A stretch of DNA of 64,000 nt from VYFG01 sp965203365 (GCA_965203365.1 OZ241878.1:868001-932000), one strand, 5' to 3'; shown: positions 53,405 through 63,205, counted from the stretch's first letter. The notes: a model not told the origin generated them from the letters alone. Numbers and translations: made by a program.

Positions 53405-54598
53405 TCAACCATTCGACAGCCAGGAGTGGTCCATCGCTTCCCACGATGGGCATCCCAGTTGCTTTAAGGTGCGATCAATCTCATCTCGAAATATCTCAAC
53501 CACCTGTTGGGCACCCTTTTTGCCCAAGGCACCCATTCCCCAAAAAAAGGATCGACCGGAAAAAACCATCTCGGCCCCCAGCGCTCGGGCACGCACGGCA
53601 TCCATACCGGTCCTGATCCCGCTGTCGACCATGATGGTCATTCGTGTCCTGGCTTCTGCAGATACTTCACGTAAACTGTGAACCGAAGAAGGGGCTGCAT
53701 CCAGTTGGCGCCCCCCATGGTTCGACACGATAACCCCATCAATACCGATGTCCAGGCAGGCCCGAATATCTTCTTCATGTTGCACACCTTTGAGAACTAA
53801 AGGTCCTTTCCAGAGATCGCGGATCATTTCGACTCGCTCTCTGGTTACTCCATTCATATTAAAGCTGGTCAAAAAAGCCGCCAGGCCAGAATCAGAACTC
53901 TTACGATAGGGATTGATGTTGACAAAGTCCGGCTGCCCATGAGTCAAGGTGTTCAATGACCATAACGGGTGGGTCACTGCCTCCCAAACAATTCTGGGTG
54001 TCATGCGAAACGGAAGCTTCAGATCATTCTTAAGCTCCCGGTTACGCTTGGCACCGACTGCAATATCAAGCGTGATGATCAACACATGAAACCCGGCTGA
54101 CTGAACCCGACCCAGTAGGTCCTTCATGACTTCCACATCCTTGGGCACATAAAGCTGAAACCAGCATACATCCGGTGCCTGTCGTGCGATATCTTCCAGC
54201 AAGGTGGTGCTGAAAGTACTCAGAATATAGGGGATATCTGTACGCTGACAGGCATGTGCCAATGCAAGTTCCGCCCCGGGCCACATCATGTTGCCAAGGC
54301 CGACTGGGGGCACTCCAACGGGCATGTGGTAGCGATGTCCAAAAATCTCAACGGTCTGGTTGGCACTGGTCACATCCCGAAGATATCGAGGGATCAATTC
54401 AATCTCATGCCAAGCCTCCCGATTTCGCCTTTTACCGTGTTCCTCATCAATGCCACCGTCGACATAATCGAAAGCAAAACCAGGAATTCGTCGCTTTGCC
54501 TTGACTTTGAGGTCGGCTATCGAGGGATATCGCGTGTTGTATTGCAGATTCATATGATTGTATGGGTCCGAGGAGTCGATATGAAACACTCCGTCCAT
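53405..54598 (-). CDS. FMN-dependent alpha-hydroxy-acid dehydrogenase (L-lactate type)
   Basis: A 397-residue flavoenzyme oxidising an L-2-hydroxy acid to the 2-oxo acid. Conserved pieces are RRIPGFAFDYVDGGIDEE, VGLGNMMWPGAE, FQLYVPKD, ITLDIAVGAKRNRELKN, the catalytic His in VSNHGGRQLDAAPSS, and DSGIRTGMDAVRARALGAE for FMN. Closest in feel to LldD and related hydroxy-acid oxidases; the exact acid is not shown. A second ATG (54553, MNLQYNTRYPSI) may be the true start. Lies upstream of the AEC transporter gene on the same strand. Confidence 0.9.
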   Translation of the reverse strand: MDGVFHIDSSDPYNHMNLQYNTRYPSIADLKVKAKRRIPGFAFDYVDGGIDEEHGKRRNREAWHEIELIPRYLRDVTSANQTVEIFGHRYHMPVGVPPVGLGNMMWPGAELALAHACQRTDIPYILSTFSTTLLEDIARQAPDVCWFQLYVPKDVEVMKDLLGRVQSAGFHVLIITLDIAVGAKRNRELKNDLKLPFRMTPRIVWEAVTHPLWSLNTLTHGQPDFVNINPYRKSSDSGLAAFLTSFNMNGVTRERVEMIRDLWKGPLVLKGVQHEEDIRACLDIGIDGVIVSNHGGRQLDAAPSSVHSLREVSAEARTRMTIMVDSGIRTGMDAVRARALGAEMVFSGRSFFWGMGALGKKGAQQVVEIFRDEIDRTLKQLGCPSWEAMDHSWLSNG

Positions 54599-54956
54599 CG
54601 ATTGTGTTGTTTTTTGATTTTAAGAAACCTGAAAATCCCATTGTACCCGTTGTAAGCGAACACATCATCCTGGAAAAATTTTACTTGCAGACTATGGATT
54701 AAATCAAATATTCCATCAGACTGTTCCATTAGTACCCTGTTAAGGGTGTTCGGATACTCCTTTACTAGTTCTTTCCTGACCCACCCAAAACCCCTTCATC
54801 CAGTGGTATTTTGTCAGGGCCAAAAGACATGCTTCGAATTGATTACACTTCTACAACTTTACAGATATAGATATATGTGCATGCGCATCGCCGTAGGCTG
54901 GAACAACACGTCCCGCCAACTCTCTGGTGCGACATGGACGCTTCCTTCGAACTATT
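54599..54956. other. gap between pyrF and the hydroxy-acid dehydrogenase
   Basis: A 358-base stretch with many stops in all frames. It likely holds the promoter of the dehydrogenase. No gene, RNA or repeat could be supported. Confidence 0.5.
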
Positions 54957-55865
54957 TCATGGCTGCAGTTGACGGAAGTGGTTTATCCGTTCCCGCAGTA
55001 TGATGGCCTGCCTTTCCGCAGCTTGGGCAAAGTCCATCCCATTGCTGGCGTAAAGAATGGAGCGTGCCACATTGAGGATCAGTCCTTGACCCTGACTGTT
55101 ACCACCAGCGGCGAGTACTGCAGCAATGTCCCCCCCCTGGGTGCCGATACCTGGTACAAGTATTGGCATGTCGCCGACAATTTTTCGGATGTTGGAGAGC
55201 TCCTCCGGCCAAGTCGCACCGACCACAAGGTTTACATTTCGATTATAGTTCCACTCCTGCACTGCTTTTCTTGCCACATGCGCCGAGATTGTTTCACCAT
55301 CACATTCAAGGCTCTGCAAGTCTCCACTGCTGGGGTTCGATGTACGACATAAGATAAATACACCGCGGTCACCATACTGCAGAAAGGGTTCTAGGGTATC
55401 ACCCCCCATATATGGATTGACAGTCACAGCGTCTACACCATATCGGTCAAAGGCTTCGGTGGCATACATGATCGCTGTGGAACGAATGTCACCACGCTTT
55501 GCGTCTAGGATGACTGGAATCTGGGGATGATTTTGGCGTATATGATCGATCGCTTGTTCCAGCAAGCTTTCTGCACGTGCCGCTGCAAAATAGGCAATCT
55601 GCGGCTTGAACGCACAAACATAAGGGGCGGTTGCATCAATGATCTCCCGACAGAAATCCAGTATCCGGTTTTTTCCACTGACACAGGAAGGTAGACAGCC
55701 CGGATCAGGATCCAGGCCGACACACAATAGCGAGTCCTGCTGCTCCCATGCACAATGCAACCTGTCAACAAATGACAAGCGACCTGCACAGAATTGCCGC
55801 ATATCGTGTCTAGACCGGATCATTGCCTGTAAAACATCCTTGTTGCTAAAAGTGACCCGGTCCAA
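54957..55865 (-). CDS. pyrF: orotidine 5'-phosphate decarboxylase, type 2
   Basis: Last step of UMP synthesis. This is the longer type 2 form (302 residues as drawn): SLLCVGLDPDPGCLP, then VCAFKPQIAYFAA, the catalytic VILDAKRGDIRSTAIMYA, VNPYMGGDTLEPFLQY and VPGIGTQGGDIAAVLAAGG. The usual E. coli-type PyrF is about 230-245 residues with a different DxKxxD setting. The first about 20 residues are weak, and the ATG at 55802 (MRQFCAGRLSF) could be the real start. Confidence 0.93.
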   Translation of the reverse strand: MDRVTFSNKDVLQAMIRSRHDMRQFCAGRLSFVDRLHCAWEQQDSLLCVGLDPDPGCLPSCVSGKNRILDFCREIIDATAPYVCAFKPQIAYFAAARAESLLEQAIDHIRQNHPQIPVILDAKRGDIRSTAIMYATEAFDRYGVDAVTVNPYMGGDTLEPFLQYGDRGVFILCRTSNPSSGDLQSLECDGETISAHVARKAVQEWNYNRNVNLVVGATWPEELSNIRKIVGDMPILVPGIGTQGGDIAAVLAAGGNSQGQGLILNVARSILYASNGMDFAQAAERQAIILRERINHFRQLQP

Positions 55866-55876
55866 TCAACGGTCCA

Positions 55877-56046
55877 TGCTATCCGACTCTGTACGCTCAG
55901 ATGGGTTGCCAATGATGTCACACTGCCCCCTGTTTCGCACCGATCGACAAAGGCTCTTTGGAAGATGTTCGATCCAGTGGGCTGATCGGCTCCGTTTTCA
56001 GTGGAATCTCGGCGACTGGCTGCAAGAACTTATTCACTCTCAATGA
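55877..56046 (+). CDS. possible small protein, unknown
   Basis: From an ATG at 55876-55878 the plus strand encodes about 56 residues (MLSDSVRSDGLPMMSHCPLF, ending WNLGDWLQELIHSQ). Composition is ordinary, but there is no known family, no convincing ribosome-binding site, and its end overlaps another small frame on the opposite strand. Divergent from pyrF. Speculative. Confidence 0.2.
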
Positions 56047-56254
56047 GCTGCTGACAGCGAGTGCACGGAAAAACCCACTTTGTTAGCTTGGGAGCCTGGG
56101 ACTTGACATGAACAACGTTTGTCATCCATTGCTGGCAGTCCTCCCGGCAGACAGTATACATTCCGATCATCTGATCAACTGAAGCTTGACCATGTTCGCC
56201 CATGCGACTGACTCCCAAACTCAAATCGGCACCGTTCGATAACCTGGGTGGCAC
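56030..56254 (-). CDS. possible small four-cysteine protein
   Basis: A 74-codon frame; translation may start at an internal ATG (RMGEHGQASVDQMIGMYTVC). The peptide carries CREDCQQW and CTRCQQLIESE, two cysteine pairs resembling a small zinc or metal-binding fold, vaguely like the DUF6455 pattern of C-x-x-C...W...C. Overlaps the speculative plus-strand frame at 55877-56046 by 17 bases. Weakly supported. Confidence 0.35.
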   Translation of the reverse strand: MPPRLSNGADLSLGVSRMGEHGQASVDQMIGMYTVCREDCQQWMTNVVHVKSQAPKLTKWVFPCTRCQQLIESE

Positions 56255-56344
56255 ACACCAGCAAGCTCACCACATCGACCCCGTTGATTGGCAAAACAGC
56301 CCTCAATACTTAATCCCAGAGAGTATACAACAGAGCGCCTGACC

Positions 56345-57241
56345 ATGGCTATAATCCGAGATTCGCCAACCGCACCCGAGGTGCAATCAATGCGTTCTCC
56401 CGCCCTGCCCTATCTCGTTCAAGCTGATGTTCTCGGTCAAGCGATCCAGTCCCCCGACCGGGAAAATCTTCGCATCATCTGTTTGGGCCAGCAAAACCGA
56501 TTTCAGGCCGGTCATATACCGGCTGCAGTCTGGCTAGACTCTGCCAAATTGAATCGGGGTCTTCTACCTGCCCCGGGCTTGCTCCCGGAGCCAGCTATGC
56601 TGGAGAGGGTGTTTTACGAGATCGGATTGGCTGCAGACGAGCACGTGGTCAGCTATGATGACGATGGCGGCACACAGGGGGCTCGACTGATGTGGGTACT
56701 AGAAGCGATGGGTCATCAGCGACAATCGATGCTTGACGGAGGACTGGATGCCTGGACAGCAGAAAACCTTCCCTTGGAAACCCGACTTTCCTCGGTGATC
56801 CCGGCGCGGAACCCCTGGAAACCCTCGCCCGATCCTTCCGTGATAGCTGACAAAGACTATGTGCTGTCGAAACTCGGCGACCCTTCCGTCCGTATCCTAG
56901 ATGTGCGTAGTGTCGATGAGTTTATGGGTCGAAAAACCCATTCAGCCCGCAAAGGCCACATACCCGGAGCCAGCCATCTGCACTGGCTGGATACAATCGA
57001 TGTGAAGAATCATCACCGGATCAAGCCCCAATACCTGTTAGAAGGGCTATTGGCAGAAAAAGGAATTCATCGGAACCAAGAAATCATCGTCCATTGTCAG
57101 ACCCACCAGCGGTCCTCGCACAGCTTCGTCATGCTGCGGTCCTTGGGCTTCCAGCATGTGAAGGCCTATGCCGGTTCATGGATGGAATGGGCCGCAGACC
57201 ACACCATGCCGATCATTCGTGAAGATATCACGGACAACTGA
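56345..57241 (+). CDS. thiosulfate/3-mercaptopyruvate sulfurtransferase, tandem rhodanese
   Basis: Two rhodanese domains in 298 residues, from the ATG at 56345 (MAIIRDSPTAPEV). The first, non-catalytic domain has RFQAGHIPAAVWLD and VVSYDDDGGTQGARLMWVLEAMGH. The second has RILDVRSVDEFMG, KGHIPGASHLHWLD and the active-site loop VHCQTHQRSSHSF with the sulfur-carrying Cys. That loop differs from CRxGxR/T of SseA and CGSGVTA, but CQTHxRSS is seen in a recognisable subgroup. Donor unknown. Convergent with mltD. Confidence 0.9.
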   Translation: MAIIRDSPTAPEVQSMRSPALPYLVQADVLGQAIQSPDRENLRIICLGQQNRFQAGHIPAAVWLDSAKLNRGLLPAPGLLPEPAMLERVFYEIGLAADEHVVSYDDDGGTQGARLMWVLEAMGHQRQSMLDGGLDAWTAENLPLETRLSSVIPARNPWKPSPDPSVIADKDYVLSKLGDPSVRILDVRSVDEFMGRKTHSARKGHIPGASHLHWLDTIDVKNHHRIKPQYLLEGLLAEKGIHRNQEIIVHCQTHQRSSHSFVMLRSLGFQHVKAYAGSWMEWAADHTMPIIREDITDN

Positions 57242-57259
57242 TATTCCCGCCGGAGATTG

Positions 57260-59584
57260 TCAAATTTCTCGCAATCGCGGAAGTCGTATCGTTTGTCCGG
57301 CTGAAAGACCCTGATTACGCAACTCTGGATTCAGGCGATATAGCAGCCATAGCGGAAAACCATGGCTTTGCGACATTTCCCACAATGAATCCCCACTTTG
57401 CACCTTGTAGGTTTCAATCCCAACGAGTTGATAGTTTTCTTTCAGGGTTTCACTGAGCACCTGGTGATACTCGATTCGTTTGCGCTCAAATCGGGATACC
57501 ATATTCGGTGTGATTTCCGGCAACTGAAGGCGCTGCCCCAATTGAAGCACGGTGCGCCTTGGAAGACCGTTGAGTTGCCGAAGTGGCCCTGTACTACCGA
57601 TTCCAAGCCAGTCGGCAAAGTGGCCCAAGGTTTCGTCCACTTCGACAAAAGTGTAATAGACGGGTTTTCCGTTACGGCCACCGACCTGAATACTGAGATC
57701 GGGCAAGGTGTCCATCAGATTGGTCAACTGATTGTGCTGTGCGATTGAGGTTTCGCTCGTTGCCGGGCCTTTCTCGGCAGCGAGCAAAGCGGCCGTTTCC
57801 GTGGTGGCTGGCGTCTCATACCCCGGGATCGACAGTTTTTGTCCGGGATAGATTACGGCCCGATTGTCCAGGCCATTCAGTCGGATCAATTCCCGACAAG
57901 GAACTCCAAATTTCGCCGCCACCCTGCAGGCAAAATCCCCTTTTTGCACAATGTATTGATTGTCCGCATCCAAGACCGGGTTGCGAGCAAGATAATCATC
58001 TCCGGGGATAACCAGTTTCTGGCCCACCAGAATCTTTGCTGTCCGTCCAAGCTGATTCAAACGAATTAGTTCCTTGCAATCCACTCCGGTTCGTCTGGCA
58101 ATCCCACAGGCGGTGTCCCCTCGTCGAACCGTCCAGCGAGTGCCCCCAACTGTGCTGGCCGTGCCCCTTGTGGATGCCACCATCGGTTTTCGGGGAATGA
58201 TCAATTTCTGGTTGATACGGATCAGGGCCCGTTTGCCAAGCCGGTTAGCCCGGATCAATTCGCTGCAGTTAACCCGCATTGCCCGGGCAATCCCACAGGC
58301 AGTGTCACCTTTTCGGACAACATAGGTTGTGGCTCCGGGAACATCCTGTTCCGGCGGCATGGAACGCAATTTCGAAATTTCTTTTGTCCAGCCGGTTTCA
58401 CGCCATGGCAAGGAGAGTCGATAGCCCGCTGGTATCAGGCGCCAACCGTTCCAGATGAACCGGGTCAGTGGTCGATTGAGCGGTTTCAGTGTGGCCTCCG
58501 ACAGACCAAACACCTGCTTAATCCGTTCCATGGATGTTGCGCGATCCAATATCAGTTTGAATTCTCTTGGTACCGGATCCGGCCTGACCGAAGGAAAATA
58601 AATGCTGGCATTGCGAGCGACATGCTGGGCCGCCAGAAAACTGGCATAGAAATTTTTCACCGCCACTTGAAATGAAGGGGACTTGTAGCGGTTCAGGACC
58701 GTCATATAATCGGGGCCGAGTTGAAAGATCGCCCGACGCATGCCGTTCACACCATAATTGTAGGATGTGATCACGAAGGGGTTGACGGCTTCAGACTGAA
58801 TTTTGGGCACATGAGAACGGGATATTTTCAACAACTTGTCCGTCGCATCCACCAGATATCTGGCGGCGGCCCGAGTGGCGGCTTCCGGATCCAGACGCTC
58901 ATCCTGAGTAGCATCCAGCTCCAGACCCAACGAACGGGCAGTGGCTGGCATGATCTGCCACATGCCAGCAGCGCCAGACTTGGAATACGCCGCGGGGTTG
59001 TAGGATGATTCAACGAATGGAAGATAACGAATATCTTTGGGTAGGTTGTGCTCTGCCAGAATCCGGTCCACCATGCCAACATAGCGATTGAAGCGTTTGA
59101 GACCTGCTACAAAACTGTCCCGGACTCCACTTTGGCAACGCACATTACTGGCCGCGCGCCGGATTTCCTGGCTGTTGTTGTTTGGAAAAAGTTCCAATAG
59201 ATGACGTTGTCTCCGATCGCTGATTTTTCGCTTCGCTGCGACATCACTCGATAGGTTTTCCAGAGACTTGCGTATCGCCCGAATGTTCGCGCGGACCCGT
59301 TTTTTCGCCTTGCCTCCACATCCATGACCCGTATGCAGCACAAGATACACCCGTTCGGGCACTTTAGAATCATGAAAGATTGCCGTTTCCTTACCCCATC
59401 CTTTGAATACCTCAATCCAAAAATCAACTCGACGATGGATTTCCTTCGGGCAGGGGAAATCAACACTACAAGACAATTGATACCTGGGAAGAAGATGGTC
59501 TGCTGAAATGCTACCAGAGAAAAAAAGACCACCACACAGAATTGTGTTGGCCACCAGAAATGGAAAAATCCGTTGCAAGATCAC
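57260..59584 (-). CDS. mltD: membrane-bound lytic murein transglycosylase D with five LysM-type repeats
   Basis: Periplasmic enzyme cutting peptidoglycan glycan strands. Signal peptide (about 1-28), a family 1 lytic transglycosylase domain with catalytic Glu192 in LPFVESSYNPAAYSKSGAAG and MWQIMPATARSLGL, then LysM repeats at about 419-465, 482-527, 543-587, 642-690 (degenerate) and 724-770. Repeats 1-3 each carry a cysteine pair nine residues apart (C430/C440, C493/C503, C553/C563) within the phrase GD-x-AC...C-x-ELIR-x-N, which the last two lack. No lipobox Cys is obvious at the signal cleavage site. 774 residues, longer than E. coli MltD (about 450). Confidence 0.93.
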   Translation of the reverse strand: MILQRIFPFLVANTILCGGLFFSGSISADHLLPRYQLSCSVDFPCPKEIHRRVDFWIEVFKGWGKETAIFHDSKVPERVYLVLHTGHGCGGKAKKRVRANIRAIRKSLENLSSDVAAKRKISDRRQRHLLELFPNNNSQEIRRAASNVRCQSGVRDSFVAGLKRFNRYVGMVDRILAEHNLPKDIRYLPFVESSYNPAAYSKSGAAGMWQIMPATARSLGLELDATQDERLDPEAATRAAARYLVDATDKLLKISRSHVPKIQSEAVNPFVITSYNYGVNGMRRAIFQLGPDYMTVLNRYKSPSFQVAVKNFYASFLAAQHVARNASIYFPSVRPDPVPREFKLILDRATSMERIKQVFGLSEATLKPLNRPLTRFIWNGWRLIPAGYRLSLPWRETGWTKEISKLRSMPPEQDVPGATTYVVRKGDTACGIARAMRVNCSELIRANRLGKRALIRINQKLIIPRKPMVASTRGTASTVGGTRWTVRRGDTACGIARRTGVDCKELIRLNQLGRTAKILVGQKLVIPGDDYLARNPVLDADNQYIVQKGDFACRVAAKFGVPCRELIRLNGLDNRAVIYPGQKLSIPGYETPATTETAALLAAEKGPATSETSIAQHNQLTNLMDTLPDLSIQVGGRNGKPVYYTFVEVDETLGHFADWLGIGSTGPLRQLNGLPRRTVLQLGQRLQLPEITPNMVSRFERKRIEYHQVLSETLKENYQLVGIETYKVQSGDSLWEMSQSHGFPLWLLYRLNPELRNQGLSAGQTIRLPRLREI

Positions 59585-59651
59585 GGGAAAACCATAGGAA
59601 AAGCATGAACGGGTCGAAGCCAGTTGAATTCACGACTGGCTATGTGGATCA

Positions 59652-61661
59652 ATGAGTATAATCACCACATCATCATTGCCCCTGATTTTACGTCAGCCAT
59701 CATCGAATTACATGAATCCCGACAAGCATTCTGCCGAAAATAGTGGTGAGATGGTTATCCACCCAGTGGGGAGCCATAGCCATAATGATCGGCGCCCACC
59801 TCGAGAAGAAGCGATACGGGAACGTGACGCAATCCACCTGCATCGGGAGTTGACCATTTTCTTAACCAAGCAAGGCGACCTGAACGAACAACAGGCCAAA
59901 AGACTACGCAAATCATGGGAATTGCTGGCATCTGTGTTAGAAGGCGACAGTGTCTTAAAGGCCAAGCTGGATGAAGATTTCGAATTGTTGCGAAATCGCA
60001 TTCACCAACAGGTAGAGATACGGAATACCCAATATGCAAAGCTTGAACAAGAACTTGAAACCCTGAAAAAGAGTGTGGCAGCCAGTGATCTCAAAACTTC
60101 TCAGCTGTTGGAACAAAAAGTCATCCGGGGTTTGAATCGAATCAGCGGTCTTTCCACCCAACGTCGACAGCATATTCTTACCAACCTTGAGACACTGCAG
60201 CCAAAAATCCAGAAACTGGTGTCATGGCGGAGTTGGGGAACCGATCAGGCCCGAGAAAAAATAATTGAAGAAATACGCCACATCCATGAGAAGGAGACCG
60301 ACCTAGCTAAAATCGCCAAATGCATTCAACGAGCCCGAGAAGATTGGAAACAATGGGACCTCTCCGGTGACGGGAGAAATCATCGACTCTACACGGTTTT
60401 CGATACAGTCTGCACCCAGTCTTACGAACCCTGTAAAGTCCATTTCGACAAACGCCGAAAGCGGCGTCAGGAGGCGAGTCGACAACGCGTGCGAGTGTGC
60501 AAATCACTCGAAGAATGGTTCGAGCAAACGAACTGGCATCAGCCGAACTGGAAGGCCCTACAAAAACTGGTCCGAGAACACAAGGAACAGTGGCGTAAAC
60601 TCGGCCCTGCGGAGTATCGAGACCGCAAGCCTCTTGCCAAACGATTCGATGCCATACTCGCTCGATTTGATGAGCCACTGGATAGGGAACGCACAAAAAA
60701 TCTCAAGAAAAGAAGAGATTTGATCGCGAAAATCGAGAATTTAAAGACTATGGAAGATGCTCGACAGGCTCTGGGCGAATTACAGGCATTGAAGCAGGAA
60801 TGGCAGGTCACGGTTTCCAGCAAACGGGACATTGAGCAGGCTATCTGGAAGCAATTTACCGATGCCTGCGATGCGGTTCATGATCGAAATAAAAAGTCGA
60901 AGGAGGCTTTCAGTCGTCAGCTGGAGTCTCACTTGGAGGCGAAGAAACAACTTTGCATTTCAATCGAGTCATTGGTCACGGAAAGCCCGCACGACCCGGG
61001 TGAGGTATCCTCCCGCCTGCGTCAGTGGCAAGCTACATGGGAGAAAATCGGATCGGTGCCAAAACATCAGGAAAAGCCAATTCAAAAAAGATTTCGCAAT
61101 GCCATGGGAGCAGCCCGAAGATATCTGTCAGAACTGCATCAGACCACTCAATGCCAAATCACTGATCACCTGCTCCAGCGGGCCTCGGTTTGCGCCCAGC
61201 TCGAAAAGCATGTTCTGAATGGAAACCCACCGGAAGTAGCCTCTTTACGGGCCGAGTTTGATTCAATTCCACAACTTTCCGAAGCCTTGCAGGAGGCTCT
61301 CGAATTCCGTTTTCAGACGGCCGCCCGTGCTGCCGAGGATGAAGATTGGTGCATGCAACTGCAAGCATCACTCGAAGAGAACTTTACGCAGATCAACCAT
61401 TATCTGCTTCAACTGGAAATCAATGCCGGTGTGGATTCTCCGACGACTTATGCCAAGCAGCGTATGACCTTACAGATCAGTCGCCTGTCTGTTGCCCTTG
61501 GCAAGGGAACCGATGGTGAATTGCCGAATAACAAGGTTCTGGTCGAACGCATTCATACTACTGGAGCAGTCTCTGTGGCGCAGCAGAAGGAAATCAACCA
61601 ACGATTTGCGGCCAGCTACCGGAAATTAAACTCTCGTCAACCCCCCATACGGACATCATGA
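59652..61661 (+). CDS. DUF349 coiled-coil protein
   Basis: A 669-residue, highly charged, mainly helical protein. It contains repeated DUF349 units, recognisable by W-x(4)-R-x(3)-R and D-x(2)-L-x(3)-F spacing, for example WRKLGPAEYRDRKPLAKRFDAILARFDEPLDRER, then WQVTVSSKRDIEQAIWKQFTDACDAVHDRNK and WEKIGSVPKHQEKPIQKRFRNAM. DUF349 proteins are common in gammaproteobacteria and have no settled function. No signal peptide or membrane segment. Its stop overlaps the fumA start by 4 bases, suggesting coupling. Confidence 0.9.
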   Translation: MSIITTSSLPLILRQPSSNYMNPDKHSAENSGEMVIHPVGSHSHNDRRPPREEAIRERDAIHLHRELTIFLTKQGDLNEQQAKRLRKSWELLASVLEGDSVLKAKLDEDFELLRNRIHQQVEIRNTQYAKLEQELETLKKSVAASDLKTSQLLEQKVIRGLNRISGLSTQRRQHILTNLETLQPKIQKLVSWRSWGTDQAREKIIEEIRHIHEKETDLAKIAKCIQRAREDWKQWDLSGDGRNHRLYTVFDTVCTQSYEPCKVHFDKRRKRRQEASRQRVRVCKSLEEWFEQTNWHQPNWKALQKLVREHKEQWRKLGPAEYRDRKPLAKRFDAILARFDEPLDRERTKNLKKRRDLIAKIENLKTMEDARQALGELQALKQEWQVTVSSKRDIEQAIWKQFTDACDAVHDRNKKSKEAFSRQLESHLEAKKQLCISIESLVTESPHDPGEVSSRLRQWQATWEKIGSVPKHQEKPIQKRFRNAMGAARRYLSELHQTTQCQITDHLLQRASVCAQLEKHVLNGNPPEVASLRAEFDSIPQLSEALQEALEFRFQTAARAAEDEDWCMQLQASLEENFTQINHYLLQLEINAGVDSPTTYAKQRMTLQISRLSVALGKGTDGELPNNKVLVERIHTTGAVSVAQQKEINQRFAASYRKLNSRQPPIRTS

Positions 61662-63175
61662 ATACCATTCGAAAAGATGATTTGATTCAAAGTGTTGCAG
61701 ACGCCCTGCAATATATTTCTTACTATCACAGTCCCGACTTCGTACAGGCGATGTATCAGGCCTGGAAGAAAGAAGAATCGAAGGCTGCTCGAAACGCCAT
61801 TGCGCAAATTTTGATCAACTCACGCATGTCGGCCGAGGGAAAAAGGCCGATCTGTCAAGACACGGGAATTGTGGTGGTATTCGTCAAGGTCGGCATGGAT
61901 GTTCGATGGGAAACGGATATGACTTTGCAGTCCATGATCGACTCAGGCGTTCGTCAGGCATACCTGAATCCTGACAACCCTTTGCGGGCATCGATTGTCT
62001 CGCCTCCCGTTGGAAACAGAACAAATACTCGAGACAACACCCCGGCGGTCACACATCTAGAACTTGTCTCGGGCAATACAGTCGATATTACTGTGTCGGC
62101 CAAGGGGGGAGGATCTGAAAATAAAAGCAAGTTCACAATGCTCAATCCGAGTGACAGCATTGTGGATTGGGTGCTGAAAACCGTTCCGACCATGGGAGCA
62201 GGGTGGTGCCCACCCGGCATCCTCGGCATTGGTATCGGCGGGAGTTCCGAAAAAGCCATGGTGCTTGCCAAGGAGGCGCTGATGGAACCTATTGACATTC
62301 AAGCACTGCTGCACCGAGGGCCGGATTCCCCTGCCGAGGAATTGCGCCTTGAGTTGTATCGCCGAGTCAATGAACTGGGCATCGGTGCGCAGGGTTTGGG
62401 CGGGCTGACCACCGTACTGGATGTGAAGGTGCGGGAATACCCGACACATGCCGCTTCGCTTCCTGTGGCCTTGATCCCCAACTGCGCGGCCACGCGACAT
62501 GTCCATTTCACTCTGGATGGTACCGGGCCAGCGACACTCAATCCACCCAAGCTGGCCGATTGGCCCCAGTTGACCTGGGACCCCGGAGAGAACTCCCGAA
62601 AAGTGGATCTAGAAACCGTCACCCCCGAACAGATCAGGGAATGGAAGCCCGGTCAGACACTACTTCTCAGTGGCAAACTGCTCACGGGGCGGGATGCCGC
62701 CCATCAGCGTATTGCAAGGTGTCTTGAACGAAACGAACCCCTGCCCGCCGGAGTCGATTTCACCAATCGTTTTATCTATTACGTGGGACCCGTCGACCCG
62801 GTGCGTGATGAGGCTGTCGGCCCGGCAGGTCCCACTACCGCGACCCGTATGGACAAGTTTACCGACCTGATGCTGGAAAAGACTGGCATCCTGGGCATGA
62901 TTGGCAAGGCAGAACGGGGAAAGGCCACGGTGGAAAGCATTCGAAAACACCGTTCGGTTTATCTAATCGCGGTGGGAGGGGCCGCCTATCTGGTATCCCG
63001 AGCCATCCGGTCTGCCCGGGTGATTGGTTTTGCAGACCTCGGTATGGAAGCAATCTATGAATTCGAAGTGGAAGAGATGCCCGTCACCGTGGCGGTCGAC
63101 AGTTACGGCGAGTCAATACACCAGACCGGTCCGGCATTTTGGCAAGAAAGGATTCGGGTGGCTGTTCCTGGGTAA
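61658..63175 (+). CDS. fumA: fumarate hydratase, class I (iron-sulfur)
   Basis: Homodimeric [4Fe-4S] fumarase of 505 residues interconverting fumarate and malate. Cluster cysteines are in RPICQDTGIVVVFVKVG, in GAGWCPPGILGIGIGGSSEKAM and in LIPNCAATRHVHFTLDG. The C-terminal beta domain has GKLLTGRDAAHQRIARCLER and YYVGPVDPVRDEAVGPAGPTTATRMDKF. Alpha and beta domains are fused in one chain, as in FumA/FumB. No class II fumarase is in the window. Confidence 0.96.
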   Translation: MNTIRKDDLIQSVADALQYISYYHSPDFVQAMYQAWKKEESKAARNAIAQILINSRMSAEGKRPICQDTGIVVVFVKVGMDVRWETDMTLQSMIDSGVRQAYLNPDNPLRASIVSPPVGNRTNTRDNTPAVTHLELVSGNTVDITVSAKGGGSENKSKFTMLNPSDSIVDWVLKTVPTMGAGWCPPGILGIGIGGSSEKAMVLAKEALMEPIDIQALLHRGPDSPAEELRLELYRRVNELGIGAQGLGGLTTVLDVKVREYPTHAASLPVALIPNCAATRHVHFTLDGTGPATLNPPKLADWPQLTWDPGENSRKVDLETVTPEQIREWKPGQTLLLSGKLLTGRDAAHQRIARCLERNEPLPAGVDFTNRFIYYVGPVDPVRDEAVGPAGPTTATRMDKFTDLMLEKTGILGMIGKAERGKATVESIRKHRSVYLIAVGGAAYLVSRAIRSARVIGFADLGMEAIYEFEVEEMPVTVAVDSYGESIHQTGPAFWQERIRVAVPG

Positions 63176-63205
63176 AACCACGCTGTTCGCTCTCAATCGT
63201 CCTCA

